A DNA stretch of 64,000 nucleotides, taken from NCBI GenBank assembly GCA_016789885.1, contig JAEUPZ010000034.1, positions 62,001 through 126,000 on the forward strand, read 5' to 3'. A model generated the notes under the pieces. That model was given only the letters and a program-made list of their open reading frames with translations. It was not told the DNA's origin and ran no database searches. The position numbers were made by a program, and so were the translations under genes. Shown piece after piece: positions 1 through 7,436 of the stretch; position 1 is the stretch's first letter; each line of letters opens with the position of its first letter. This stretch comes from Chromatiales bacterium. GTDB lineage: Bacteria; Pseudomonadota; Gammaproteobacteria; Steroidobacterales; GCA-2729495.

Positions 1-1188
1 GGCAACCCGCTCAACAAGCGGGCCGACTTCGTCAACTGCCCGTGTCCCCGCTGCGGCAAGCCTGCCCGCCGCGAGACGGACACCATGGACACCTTCGTCG
101 ACTCGTCCTGGTACTTCCTGCGCTATGCCTGCGCGGACAACGACCAGGCCATGGTCGACGAGCGGGTGGCGTACTGGCTGCCCGTGGACCAGTACATCGG
201 CGGCATCGAGCACGCGATCCTGCACCTGCTCTACTCGCGCTTCTGGACGCGGGTCATGCGCGACCTGGGGCTGGTCACGCTCGACGAGCCGTTTGCCAAC
301 CTGCTCACCCAGGGCATGGTGCTGAACCGCATCTACCAGCGGAAGACCGGTGCCGGCCGCATCGAGTACTTCAACCCGACCGAGGTCACCGAGCGGGATG
401 GCCGCGCGTTCCTCGCCGACGGCAGCGAGGTCGAGGCCATGGGCCTCGGCACCATGTCGAAGTCGAAGAACAACGGCGTCGACCCCCAGGGCCTCGTCGA
501 CACGCTCGGTGCCGACACGGCGCGGCTCTTCACCATGTTCACGGCCCCGCCCGAGCAGTCGCTGGAGTGGTCCGACGACGGCGTGCAGGGTGCGCTGCGC
601 TTCCTGAAGCGCCTGTGGCGCCTCGTGCACCAGCACGCCGCCGGTGGAGCGGCGGCCCCGGTCGCCCCGGACGCCCTCGACGACACGGCGAAGGGCCTGC
701 GCCGCGCGGCGCACCAGACGCTGGCCAAGGTCGGCGACGACATCGGCCGGCGGCGCACCTTCAACACGGCCATCGCCGCCGTCATGGAGTTGCTGAACGC
801 CGTGGGCCGCTACGAGGTCCGGGCCGGCGAGGCCGCCGCCCAGGACCGCGCGGTGCTGCAGGAGGCCCTCGAGCTCGCGACGCTGATGCTGTCGCCCATC
901 GTCCCGCACATCTGCCACCGGCTGTGGCGGGTGCTGGGCCACGCGGGCGCCGTCATCGACGAGCCCTGGCCGGCCGTCGACACCTCGGCCCTGGCGGCGG
1001 CTACCCGCGAGCTCGTGGTGCAGGTCAACGGCAAGGTGCGGGCGCGCCTGACGGTGCCGGCCGCCGCCGGGCAGGAGGAACTCAAGGCGCTGGCCCTGGC
1101 CGACGACAACGTGCAGCGCTTCGTCGCGGGCCAGGCGATCCGCAAGGTCATCGTCGTGCCCGGAAAGCTCGTGAATGTCGTTGTCTGA
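1..1188 (+). CDS. leuS: Leucyl-tRNA synthetase, C-terminal part (cut by window edge)
   Basis: This is the last 395 residues of the class I enzyme that charges tRNA-Leu in the cytosol. The frame is open from base 1, so the HIGH half and part of the editing domain lie before the window. The signature loop reads TMSKSKNN (from about nt 451), with Thr in place of the usual first Lys of KMSKS. It is followed by the helical anticodon-binding domain, and the C-terminal part contains the conserved NGKVRARL segment. The end overlaps lptE by 14 nt, the usual leuS-lptE pairing in Gammaproteobacteria. Identification is secure; the start cannot be judged. Confidence 0.95.
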   Translation, partial: GNPLNKRADFVNCPCPRCGKPARRETDTMDTFVDSSWYFLRYACADNDQAMVDERVAYWLPVDQYIGGIEHAILHLLYSRFWTRVMRDLGLVTLDEPFANLLTQGMVLNRIYQRKTGAGRIEYFNPTEVTERDGRAFLADGSEVEAMGLGTMSKSKNNGVDPQGLVDTLGADTARLFTMFTAPPEQSLEWSDDGVQGALRFLKRLWRLVHQHAAGGAAAPVAPDALDDTAKGLRRAAHQTLAKVGDDIGRRRTFNTAIAAVMELLNAVGRYEVRAGEAAAQDRAVLQEALELATLMLSPIVPHICHRLWRVLGHAGAVIDEPWPAVDTSALAAATRELVVQVNGKVRARLTVPAAAGQEELKALALADDNVQRFVAGQAIRKVIVVPGKLVNVVV

Positions 1189-1684
1189 GGCCCTTCGCGG
1201 CGCGCTCGTCGCCGGGCTCGCCGTGCTCGTGGCCGCCTGCGGCTTCGAGGTGCGCGGCACGCCGCGGCTGCCGCCCCAGATGCAGGCTACCTACATACAG
1301 GCCGACGACCGCTACACGCCGTTCTTCCGGGAGCTGAACACCCGGCTGCGGCAGTCGGGGGTGCGCGTCGTCGACGAGGTGACCGATGCCCGCGCGGTCA
1401 TCCTGGTGCTCAGCGACGAGACGGGGCGGCGCCTGCTGTCGGTCTCGCCACGCAACGTGCCGACGGAATACGAGGTGTTCTACCGCGTGCGGTTTGCCGT
1501 GCGCATCGACGGCACGGAGGTCGTGCCGGTCGAACGGCTCGCGCTCACGCGCGATGTCACCTTCGACGAGAACCTCGTCCTCGCGAAGGCTGGTGAGGAG
1601 CAGGTACTGCGCGAGGCCCTGGCGAAGGACCTGGTCAGCCTCGTCACGCGCCGCCTGTCGGCGATCCCGCCCGCGAGCCCCTGA
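1175..1684 (+). CDS. lptE: LPS-assembly lipoprotein LptE
   Basis: This 169-residue lipoprotein is the expected partner of the outer-membrane translocon LptD, which inserts lipopolysaccharide. A short hydrophobic leader ends in the lipobox LVAAC with Cys22 as the lipidated residue. It is followed by GFEVRG, typical of LptE just after the lipobox. The rest has the length and alternating polar/hydrophobic pattern of the family. The start lies inside leuS (14-nt overlap), implying translational coupling. In many relatives the next gene is holA; here holA sits 8 kb downstream. The call rests on lipobox, length and position next to leuS. Confidence 0.88.
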   Translation: MSLSEALRGALVAGLAVLVAACGFEVRGTPRLPPQMQATYIQADDRYTPFFRELNTRLRQSGVRVVDEVTDARAVILVLSDETGRRLLSVSPRNVPTEYEVFYRVRFAVRIDGTEVVPVERLALTRDVTFDENLVLAKAGEEQVLREALAKDLVSLVTRRLSAIPPASP

Positions 1685-1695
1685 GGCCTCCCCCC

Positions 1696-2400
1696 GTGAC
1701 CGCCCGTCGCCTTGCGCGCGCGCTCGCCCGGGCCGCCGCAGCGGCGGTACTGCTGACCGTGGCGCTGGTCCTGCCGCTGCGCTGGCTGCCGCCGGTCACC
1801 AGCAGCTTCATGCTCCAGAATCGCCTGGCCCAGGACCGGTCGCCCGCGGTGGTGGAGTACCGGTGGGTGCCCCGTGGCGCCATCAGCCGGTCCGCCGCCC
1901 GCGCCGTCATCGCCGCCGAGGACCAGAAGTTCTTCACCCACGCCGGCTTCGACACCGCGTCGATCCGCGCTGCCTGGCGCGACGGTGAGCGGGGCCGCAA
2001 GCTCCGTGGTGCCTCGACCATCACCCAGCAGGTCGCGAAGAACCTGTGGCTCTGGCCGGGACGCAGCTGGCTGCGCAAGGGGCTCGAAGCGTGGCTGACC
2101 GTCTGGGTGGAACTGCTGTGGCCCAAGGAGCGCATCCTCGAGGTCCATCTCAACATCGCCCAGTTCGGGCCCGATGTCTTCGGCGTGGAGGCGGCGGCCC
2201 GCCGCTACTTCCGCAAGCCGGCAAAGGCGCTCACGCCGGCCGAGGGGGCGCGGCTTGCTGCGGTGCTCCCGAATCCGCGCCTGTTGCGCGTGTCACCCGC
2301 GTCGGCCTACGTCCTGCGCCGCCAGCGCTGGATCGAGGGCCAGGCGCGGAATCTCGGCGAGTTGCCGGGGCTGCGGGAGTTCGGGCGGCCCGGCCGCTGA
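1696..2400 (+). CDS. mtgA: Monofunctional peptidoglycan transglycosylase MtgA
   Basis: This 234-residue GT51 glycosyltransferase polymerises lipid II into glycan strands at the periplasmic face of the inner membrane. It starts with GTG, 11 nt after lptE. One membrane anchor spans about residues 15-35. The catalytic motif EDQKFF with Glu75 is present, followed by GASTITQQVAKN, the second GT51 signature, and a KERILE segment. There is no transpeptidase domain, and length matches MtgA rather than a class A PBP. Sitting directly behind lptE, it links outer-membrane and wall synthesis, although this gene order is not one I know as common. Confidence 0.93.
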   Translation: MTARRLARALARAAAAAVLLTVALVLPLRWLPPVTSSFMLQNRLAQDRSPAVVEYRWVPRGAISRSAARAVIAAEDQKFFTHAGFDTASIRAAWRDGERGRKLRGASTITQQVAKNLWLWPGRSWLRKGLEAWLTVWVELLWPKERILEVHLNIAQFGPDVFGVEAAARRYFRKPAKALTPAEGARLAAVLPNPRLLRVSPASAYVLRRQRWIEGQARNLGELPGLREFGRPGR

Positions 2401-2428
2401 TCTGGCGTGTGGGAGTCTGGCCGACAGG

Positions 2429-2443
2429 TGGCGCCATGGCTGC
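2429..2443 (+). promoter_or_regulatory. Possible sigma-54 (RpoN) -24/-12 element
   Basis: The sequence TGGCGCCATGGCTGC matches 8 of 10 fixed positions of the RpoN consensus TGGCAC-N5-TTGC and keeps the strict GG-N10-GC spacing. It lies about 110 nt before the first PEP-CTERM gene. Such genes are often controlled by RpoN with the PrsK/PrsR system (family knowledge). In 70% GC DNA a chance match is quite possible. Confidence 0.35.
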
Positions 2444-2507
2444 GCGGCAGCTGCGACGGTGGGTGACAAGTGGGTGATGTCCGGTGCCGGCGACTCTGTT
2501 AGCGTCG

Positions 2508-2530
2508 GGCCGTCTTCGACGCAGACGGCC
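2508..2530 (+). repeat. Perfect 8-bp inverted repeat in the leader of the PEP-CTERM gene
   Basis: GGCCGTCT and AGACGGCC are separated by 7 nt and end 23 nt before the ATG. They could form an mRNA hairpin or be a protein-binding palindrome. The run of six A that follows on this strand does not make a terminator in the direction of the gene. Confidence 0.5.
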
Positions 2531-2553
2531 ACCCAAAAAACGGAGAATCAGCC

Positions 2554-3087
2554 ATGCGCTCGACACTCGCTGCAATCCTTCTGCTTGCTGTCGCCGGCAC
2601 CGCTGTGCCGGTCCACGCCAGCCAGCTCCGCTACACCTTCGATAATGTCGTCTTCGATGACGGCGGCACCCTGACGGGCAGTTTCGTCTACGACTTCGAC
2701 ACCTTGGTCGTCTCCTCGATCAACGTGCAGACGACGGCCGGGTCGTCGTTCGGCGGGGCGACCTACGCACAGGGCGTCGCGGTCCTGAGTTCAGCCGTGC
2801 TCCTCGCCTCGGAGCAGGTCCCGCCTGCGGGGGATCTCGCGGGCGAAACCGTCCTGGCCCTGCTCGTGCTTGCTCCGCTGGAGGGCATTACGCTGGGGCT
2901 CGACGGCACGCTCCGCGAGAGCCGCTGTCCGGACGCAGGCCTCTGCCTCCAGCAGAGCCAGACCACATTGCGCACGGTGACCAGCGGCAGCCTCGTCAGT
3001 TCCGTGGTTCCGCTGCCGTCGGCGCTGCCGCTGATGCTGACGGGTGTTGCCGCACTCGCCGGGCTCCGTCGACGCCTGCGGCGTTAG
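2554..3087 (+). CDS. PEP-CTERM-type sorted surface protein
   Basis: This 177-residue secreted protein has an N-terminal signal peptide (about residues 1-22, ending VHA-S). Its C-terminal tail is VPLPSALPLMLTGVAALAGL followed by RRRLRR: a VPLP motif, one hydrophobic helix and a basic end. That layout is the exosortase/PEP-CTERM sorting signal in its VPLP variant. The middle has Gly/Ser/Thr-rich beta-type sequence with two Cys near residue 130. A GGAG ribosome site sits 11 nt before the ATG. Family knowledge says such proteins are cut and attached or exported with extracellular polysaccharide. No exosortase gene is in this window. The specific role is unknown. Confidence 0.75.
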   Translation: MRSTLAAILLLAVAGTAVPVHASQLRYTFDNVVFDDGGTLTGSFVYDFDTLVVSSINVQTTAGSSFGGATYAQGVAVLSSAVLLASEQVPPAGDLAGETVLALLVLAPLEGITLGLDGTLRESRCPDAGLCLQQSQTTLRTVTSGSLVSSVVPLPSALPLMLTGVAALAGLRRRLRR

Positions 3088-3732
3088 CGTCCCCGGCGGC
3101 TGCGGTTCCGGCCGTCGTCAGGGAGACTGCGTCGGGCACTGTCGCCGATCCGGTCGACGACAGCGCGGCACTGCTGCCCTTCGACCCGCCGGCGAGCGGA
3201 ACCGTGCTGACGCTGGCGTTCGCGGTCGCGGGAATCACAGCCATCGTCACGGAGCTGACGGTCACGCCGGTGTCGCCTGCGGCGGCTCTGCCGCGGTTGC
3301 TGTCGTCGCTGCTGCTGGCAGGCGCGGTGTCCCGCTCGCGGTCGTCCTGACACGCCGGGCCTCAGGCCGGCTTGACCGGTGTTCCGGGGCTCGCTGTGGG
3401 CGTCGCCGCCATCGCGCCACGCCGTCGACGCCCGTCGTCCCGTCCGCCGCATCCCCCGCAGGACATCGGTGGGTTCGGGTCGGCCACCGACGGCCCATCC
3501 TTCGAGCGCACGGGAGTACGTCCGTGCGGGCGTTTGACATATTCCCCGTTTGCCAGCGGAGCGTGCGGCCGAATGCTCCCGGCCCGGTGTGACCGGCGGT
3601 CCGGCCCGGGTATAGACTTTTTGCGCGGCGTCACCCGCCACTGCAGTCCCGGCCACGGGATGACCAGCGGTTGCGTGCGAAGCCGGAACCACTAACAAGA
3701 ATCAGAACAGGCAGCCGGCGGGGGAAAACGCC
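3088..3732 (+). other. Intergenic stretch with possible remnant of a PEP-CTERM tail
   Basis: No convincing gene is present in these 645 bases. The first 260 bases hold a stop-free reading in a frame different from the preceding gene. It ends, just before nt 3350, in a segment starting TVTPVSPAAALPRLL, a short hydrophobic run and SRSRSS. That resembles the tail of the following PEP-CTERM gene (VTPVPVPG, then a helix), but it has no clear start or ribosome site. The rest contains only unlikely short frames. TTGACA-like and TATAGA-like boxes before nt 3733 may drive the next gene. Confidence 0.4.
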
Positions 3733-4590
3733 ATGAAGAACTCCGACACCCTTCGACCCGTGATCAGCGGACGCAAGGCGCTGGCCATGCTCATCGGGCT
3801 GGCCGCGCATGTGCCAGCCAACGCCGTACTGCTCAATGAGATGCAGGCCACGGCATCCCAGAACACGATCCTGACCATCGACAACGTTGTGCCGGTCTCG
3901 GCCACCACGGCGGTCACGTCGGCGGTCAACCTTCCCGGTGGCGATGCCAGCGCGTCGACCCGGATCACGCTGCTGCAGGTGTCCGCGACCTCTCGCGACG
4001 TCCAGAGTTTCGGCCTCAGTGGCAACGCGGCCCAGTACTCGTCGTTCACGTTCTGGAACACGGACACTGACTCGCCCTATGCCGTTGGCTCCCTGGCGGG
4101 AACCAGCCTGATCCTCGACTACACGCTGCAGGGCGCGGCAACGATGCCTGCCGAGGGCAACGCCCGATCCACGTCGTTCACCTACGACACGCAGTTGTAC
4201 ATCGGCGTCGGTTTCAACCAGGTCGCCGGCGGGGCCTCCCTGTCGTGCGGTCCGGTCGGGCCGTGCATCCCCAACGGATCGCCGTTGCTGACGACCGGAA
4301 CAAACAACGTGCTGGAGAACTTCTCACTGACCAGCGGCATTACCGCCGGCAATGGCCTGCTGTTCTCGTCGCTCTCCACGGGTGACGGTGGCGGTGCTTC
4401 TTCCGCGTTCTTCCTGGCCCTGACCGGCCTGCGGCATTCGGGCACCAGCCCGCTGCCCCTCGGCCTCAGGTTCAACGACGGCACCGTGCTCAGCGTCACG
4501 CCGGTGCCCGTGCCCGGTGCCGCCGGTCTCATGCTGGCCGCGCTGGGGCTGCTGGGCGTGCGGCTGCGCACGCAAAGGATTGCCTCCTAG
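3733..4590 (+). CDS. PEP-CTERM-type sorted surface protein (second)
   Basis: A 285-residue exported protein. The N-terminus has a hydrophobic stretch (about residues 16-32) ending in ANA, a plausible signal-peptidase site. The body is rich in Ser, Thr, Asn and Gly, as in secreted beta proteins, with one Cys pair (SCGPVGPC, about residues 174-181). The C-terminus carries VPVPG, a hydrophobic helix (GAAGLMLAALGLLGV) and a short basic end, which fits a VPxP variant of the PEP-CTERM signal. It is unrelated in sequence to the gene at 2554 apart from the tail. A GGGGG-containing ribosome site precedes the ATG. Function beyond surface sorting cannot be inferred. Confidence 0.72.
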   Translation: MKNSDTLRPVISGRKALAMLIGLAAHVPANAVLLNEMQATASQNTILTIDNVVPVSATTAVTSAVNLPGGDASASTRITLLQVSATSRDVQSFGLSGNAAQYSSFTFWNTDTDSPYAVGSLAGTSLILDYTLQGAATMPAEGNARSTSFTYDTQLYIGVGFNQVAGGASLSCGPVGPCIPNGSPLLTTGTNNVLENFSLTSGITAGNGLLFSSLSTGDGGGASSAFFLALTGLRHSGTSPLPLGLRFNDGTVLSVTPVPVPGAAGLMLAALGLLGVRLRTQRIAS

Positions 4591-4715
4591 CCAGCCGTTG
4601 GGTGCTGCCCGGCGTCGGGACCCAGGGCTCGCGGGGCAGGGGCAGTTGCTCCCCCGCTGACCGTGGGCCTGACGCGGGCGCCGGATTCCGGAAGACGCCG
4701 GGCCATCCGCCCGGC

Positions 4716-5588
4716 ATGATCGCGTGCGTGAGTGTCACGCCGCGCGCCACCCCGTACGCCACGAACGCCTGCCGCTCCCGTGACTGGGAAGCCGTGCTGC
4801 TCGCCGCCTGCCGCGTCCTCGAGGCAGCGCCGGGCCCACGGACGCTCGCTGCGGTGGCGCGCCAGCTGGGCGTCGGCGCAGCCGAACTCCAGCGGCAATT
4901 CCGCGCCCGGCTCGGTGCGAGCCCGCGGGAGTACCAGCGGGCCCTGCGCCTGCGGCGCGCGGGCCAGCTGCTCGGCCAGCCGGGCGGGACGCTGGCGGCG
5001 CTGCTCGCCGCCGGTTTTGGCTCGTCTGCGGCTGGCCACGAGGACGTCCGCGCGGCGTTCGGCGTTTCGCCCGGCCGGCTTGCCCGGGTACCGGTGCTGG
5101 GCGGCTGGCTGGGGCTGTCGGCCCTGGGCTGGATGCTCATGGCCGCCACGCCGCGCGGCATCTGCTGGCTGGCCTTCGGCGACGACCCGGCTGCCCTCGT
5201 GGCCGATTGCGCCAAGGCTTTCCCGGGGGCGCAGCTGGTGGATGACGAGCCGCGGCTGTGGGCCTGGTTCGACGCGGTCCGTGAGCACCTGCTGCTGCCG
5301 CGGGGCGCCCTGGAGCTGCCTCTCGACGTGCAGGGCACGGCCTTCCAGGCGCGCGTATGGCAGGCGCTGCGGCGGATCCCGGTGGGGGCCACCGTGGGCT
5401 ATGGCGAACTGGCGCGGCAGCTCGGTGAGCCCCGGGCCGTGCGGGCCGTTGCCGCCGCCTGCGCGCGCAATCCGGTGGCCGTGGTAGTGCCGTGCCACCG
5501 CGTCGTCGGCAGCAACGGCCAGCTGACGGGTTACCGCTGGGGCCTCGACCGGAAGCGCCGGCTGCTGGCTGCTGAAGGCGCGGTGTAG
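4716..5588 (+). CDS. Ada-like AraC-type HTH / methylated-DNA-cysteine methyltransferase
   Basis: About 290 residues in two parts. An AraC-type helix-turn-helix half (LAAVARQLGVGAAELQRQF, then ASPREYQRALRLRRA) is followed by an alkyl-transferase half with the active-site motif PCHRV near the C-terminus and the following GSNGQLTGYRWGL. The enzyme would transfer O6-alkyl groups from guanine to its own Cys and may regulate genes. The N-terminal AdaA zinc domain that senses phosphotriesters in E. coli Ada is missing, so methyl-triggered activation of the classical kind is unlikely. An in-frame ATG at 4602 would add 38 low-complexity residues; 4716 or GTG 4728 fits the domain limits better. Confidence 0.85.
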   Translation: MIACVSVTPRATPYATNACRSRDWEAVLLAACRVLEAAPGPRTLAAVARQLGVGAAELQRQFRARLGASPREYQRALRLRRAGQLLGQPGGTLAALLAAGFGSSAAGHEDVRAAFGVSPGRLARVPVLGGWLGLSALGWMLMAATPRGICWLAFGDDPAALVADCAKAFPGAQLVDDEPRLWAWFDAVREHLLLPRGALELPLDVQGTAFQARVWQALRRIPVGATVGYGELARQLGEPRAVRAVAAACARNPVAVVVPCHRVVGSNGQLTGYRWGLDRKRRLLAAEGAV

Positions 5589-5655
5589 CGATCGCGAGGC
5601 CGCGCTGCGCTAGCATCGGCACCGCGGTCGCCAGGGGGCGGCCTGGAGTCAGCTC

Positions 5656-6039
5656 ATGCCCTTCGTCGCCGCCGTGGTTGCCGCGGCAGTCCTGCAGTTT
5701 TTCTGGTTCGGCATCCTGGTGGGGCGCGCCCGGGCCCGCTACAACGTGCAGCCGCCCGCCATCGCCGGCAACGAGATCTTCGAGCGGTACTTCCGCGTGC
5801 AGCAGAACACGCTGGAGCAGCTCGTCATCTTCATCCCGTCCATCTGGATCTTCGCCACGTATGTGAACGCGACCGCGGCGGCGGCGCTGGGTGCCGTCTT
5901 CGTCGTCGGGCGCCAGCTGTACCAGACCGGTTACGTGGCCGATCCGAAGAAGCGCTTCGCTGGCTTCGGCCTCTCGGCCCTGCCCAACCTGGTGCTGGCG
6001 CTCGGCGGCCTCGCCGGCGCGGTGGCCGCGGCGCTCTAG
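5656..6039 (+). CDS. MAPEG family membrane protein
   Basis: This 127-residue protein has four hydrophobic segments (about residues 3-23, 50-68, 72-86 and 105-127). It carries the MAPEG pattern: FERYFRVQQNTLEQLVIFIPSIW, then GRQLYQTGYVADPKKRFAGF. Eukaryotic MAPEG members are glutathione-dependent enzymes of eicosanoid and xenobiotic metabolism. Bacterial members are mostly uncharacterised inner-membrane proteins. The gene follows the Ada-like gene by 67 nt. Family membership is clear; substrate is unknown. Confidence 0.88.
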   Translation: MPFVAAVVAAAVLQFFWFGILVGRARARYNVQPPAIAGNEIFERYFRVQQNTLEQLVIFIPSIWIFATYVNATAAAALGAVFVVGRQLYQTGYVADPKKRFAGFGLSALPNLVLALGGLAGAVAAAL

Positions 6040-6224
6040 CGCGGCCGGCGTCTTATCGCCTGGTTTTGGCTCGTGGGCCGGGCCTGCCGCTGGCCCAGGC
6101 GCTGCGGTACCTGCCCGGTTCGACGCCGCCGGATCCCGGGACCACACGGCCCCCGTGACCTGGGTCGGCGCCAGCGTGGGTCAGTCCCGGCAGACTGGAC
6201 CGGTCCAACCAGGGCCGGGATCCG

Positions 6225-6794
6225 ATGGCGACACTCCTCGACCGACTGCTGTTCGCCCAGGGCAACAAGTGCTTCTTCTGCCGTCGCCCGCTGGCCACCG
6301 GCGAGGCCAGCGTCGAGCACCTGCTCGGGCGCTCCCACGGTGGCACCAGCGCCGATGCCAACGTGGTGGCCTGCTGCCGCTCGGTCAACGCGCTGTTCGG
6401 CGCGATGACCGTCAAGGAGAAGCTGCGGGTGGTGCTGGAGCAGGACGGACCGTTTCGCTGTCCGGTGCCAGCCGCCCAGCCAGCGCCAGTCGCGGCCAGC
6501 TCCCTGCCAGGCGTTGCGGGCCGCCACCCCGCAGTGAGGCCAGCCGATCAGCGGGCGATCGTTACAGCCGGAGCTGACCGGGCGCGCCTGGATGCGCTCA
6601 TAGAGAATCTCGGCAGGCGCGGCGCATCGCGGCCCCGCAAGCTCGCCACCCTGGCATCGACCGTCAACGCGACTTTCGGCAAGCAATTGAGCGAAGACGA
6701 GGTCCAGTCGCTGGTGGGTGCCCTGCGCGCCGAGGGCCTGGTCCACGTCAATGGCGAGGCAGTGACGTACTCGCTGCCCGCCACGCACGGCTGA
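6225..6794 (+). CDS. HNH-type nuclease domain protein with C-terminal helical domain
   Basis: A 189-residue protein. The N-terminal 60 residues carry an HNH-like zinc fold: a CFFC knuckle at residues 16-19, then SVEHLLGRSHGGTSADANVV in place of the catalytic His-Asn region, and two more Cys at ACC. A low-complexity Pro/Ala linker (about residues 75-115) leads to a C-terminal domain of about 65 residues (RPRKLATLASTVNATFG, then LSEDEVQSLVGALRAEGLV) that looks like a small winged-helix RNA/DNA-binding unit. No methylase or phage gene is nearby, so a restriction or mobile role is not supported. Function is unknown beyond likely nucleic-acid binding or cleavage. Confidence 0.68.
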   Translation: MATLLDRLLFAQGNKCFFCRRPLATGEASVEHLLGRSHGGTSADANVVACCRSVNALFGAMTVKEKLRVVLEQDGPFRCPVPAAQPAPVAASSLPGVAGRHPAVRPADQRAIVTAGADRARLDALIENLGRRGASRPRKLATLASTVNATFGKQLSEDEVQSLVGALRAEGLVHVNGEAVTYSLPATHG

Positions 6795-6909
6795 GCGACG
6801 GCGGGCGCCCGGCACTTCGTTGGTGCAAGCCCGTGCCGGTGTCCGGCTGGGTCTCTACGGGCGATCCGTCGTCCGCTGACGGCCGGAAGGTCGCGGTCCG
6901 CCGCCCCGC

Positions 6910-7398
6910 CTACAGCTTCGTCGGGTTCGGCTGGCCCGCGTAGACGATCTCGGGGTCGAAGACCTTCTCGGTTTCGGTGAAGGTCAGCGGCAGCGGTCCG
7001 TTCGCGGCCTTCGCCGCCTCGCCCACGGGCACCTCGCGGTAGAAGCACGAGCGGTAGCCCACGTGGCAGCTGGCGCCGCCGGTGATGTCGACCCGCAGCC
7101 AGACGCAGTCCTGGTCGTCGTCGATCATGAGCGACCGCACCTTCTGCACGAGGCCGCTGGTGGCGCCCTTGTGCCAGATGGCCTTGCGGCTGCGGCTCCA
7201 GTAGTGGGCCTCGCCGGTCTCGATGGTGCGGGCCAGGGCCTCGGCGTTCATGTAGCCGACCATGAGCAGCTCGCCGGTGGTGTAGTCGGTGGTCACGGCC
7301 GGGAGCAGGCCGTGGGCGTCGAACTTCGGGGCCAGCTCGTGGCCTTCCTCGACCTGCTCGATGGTGCGACGGGGGGCAAAGTAGGGGGTGTTGTCCAT
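6910..7398 (-). CDS. hisI: Phosphoribosyl-AMP cyclohydrolase
   Basis: A 162-residue enzyme that opens the purine ring of phosphoribosyl-AMP, the third step of histidine synthesis, in the cytosol. Family signatures are [16 protein letters not shown], the [12 protein letters not shown] acidic metal site and the zinc motif [11 protein letters not shown]. It carries no fused HisE domain but has a C-terminal extension of about 30 residues ([13 protein letters not shown]) seen in some stand-alone forms. No other his genes are in the window. It is divergent from cysS with only 38 bases between the starts, and its predicted promoter leaves almost no leader. Confidence 0.94.
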   Translation of the reverse strand: MDNTPYFAPRRTIEQVEEGHELAPKFDAHGLLPAVTTDYTTGELLMVGYMNAEALARTIETGEAHYWSRSRKAIWHKGATSGLVQKVRSLMIDDDQDCVWLRVDITGGASCHVGYRSCFYREVPVGEAAKAANGPLPLTFTETEKVFDPEIVYAGQPNPTKL

Positions 7399-7436
7399 GC
7401 GGGTATTATAGACGCCCCCCGCGCCCGCCCGGTCCC
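7399..7436. promoter_or_regulatory. Divergent hisI/cysS promoter region
   Basis: Both start codons face this 38-bp gap. TATTATA at 7404-7410 reads TATAAT (7405-7410) toward hisI and TATTAT (7404-7409) toward cysS, so the two -10 boxes overlap. For hisI the expected start point falls on or next to the A of the ATG, predicting a leaderless or near-leaderless mRNA. No good -35 box is visible on either side, and cysS has no clear ribosome site. Confidence 0.5.

Noticed and set aside
3372..3695. A 107-codon frame between the two PEP-CTERM genes
   Set aside because: Product is Pro/Arg/Ser-rich, without signal peptide or motif, and without a good ribosome site.
6225..6794. HNH protein as part of a restriction or phage module
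   Set aside because: No methylase, integrase, capsid or attachment site lies near; the neighbours are a MAPEG protein and hisI.
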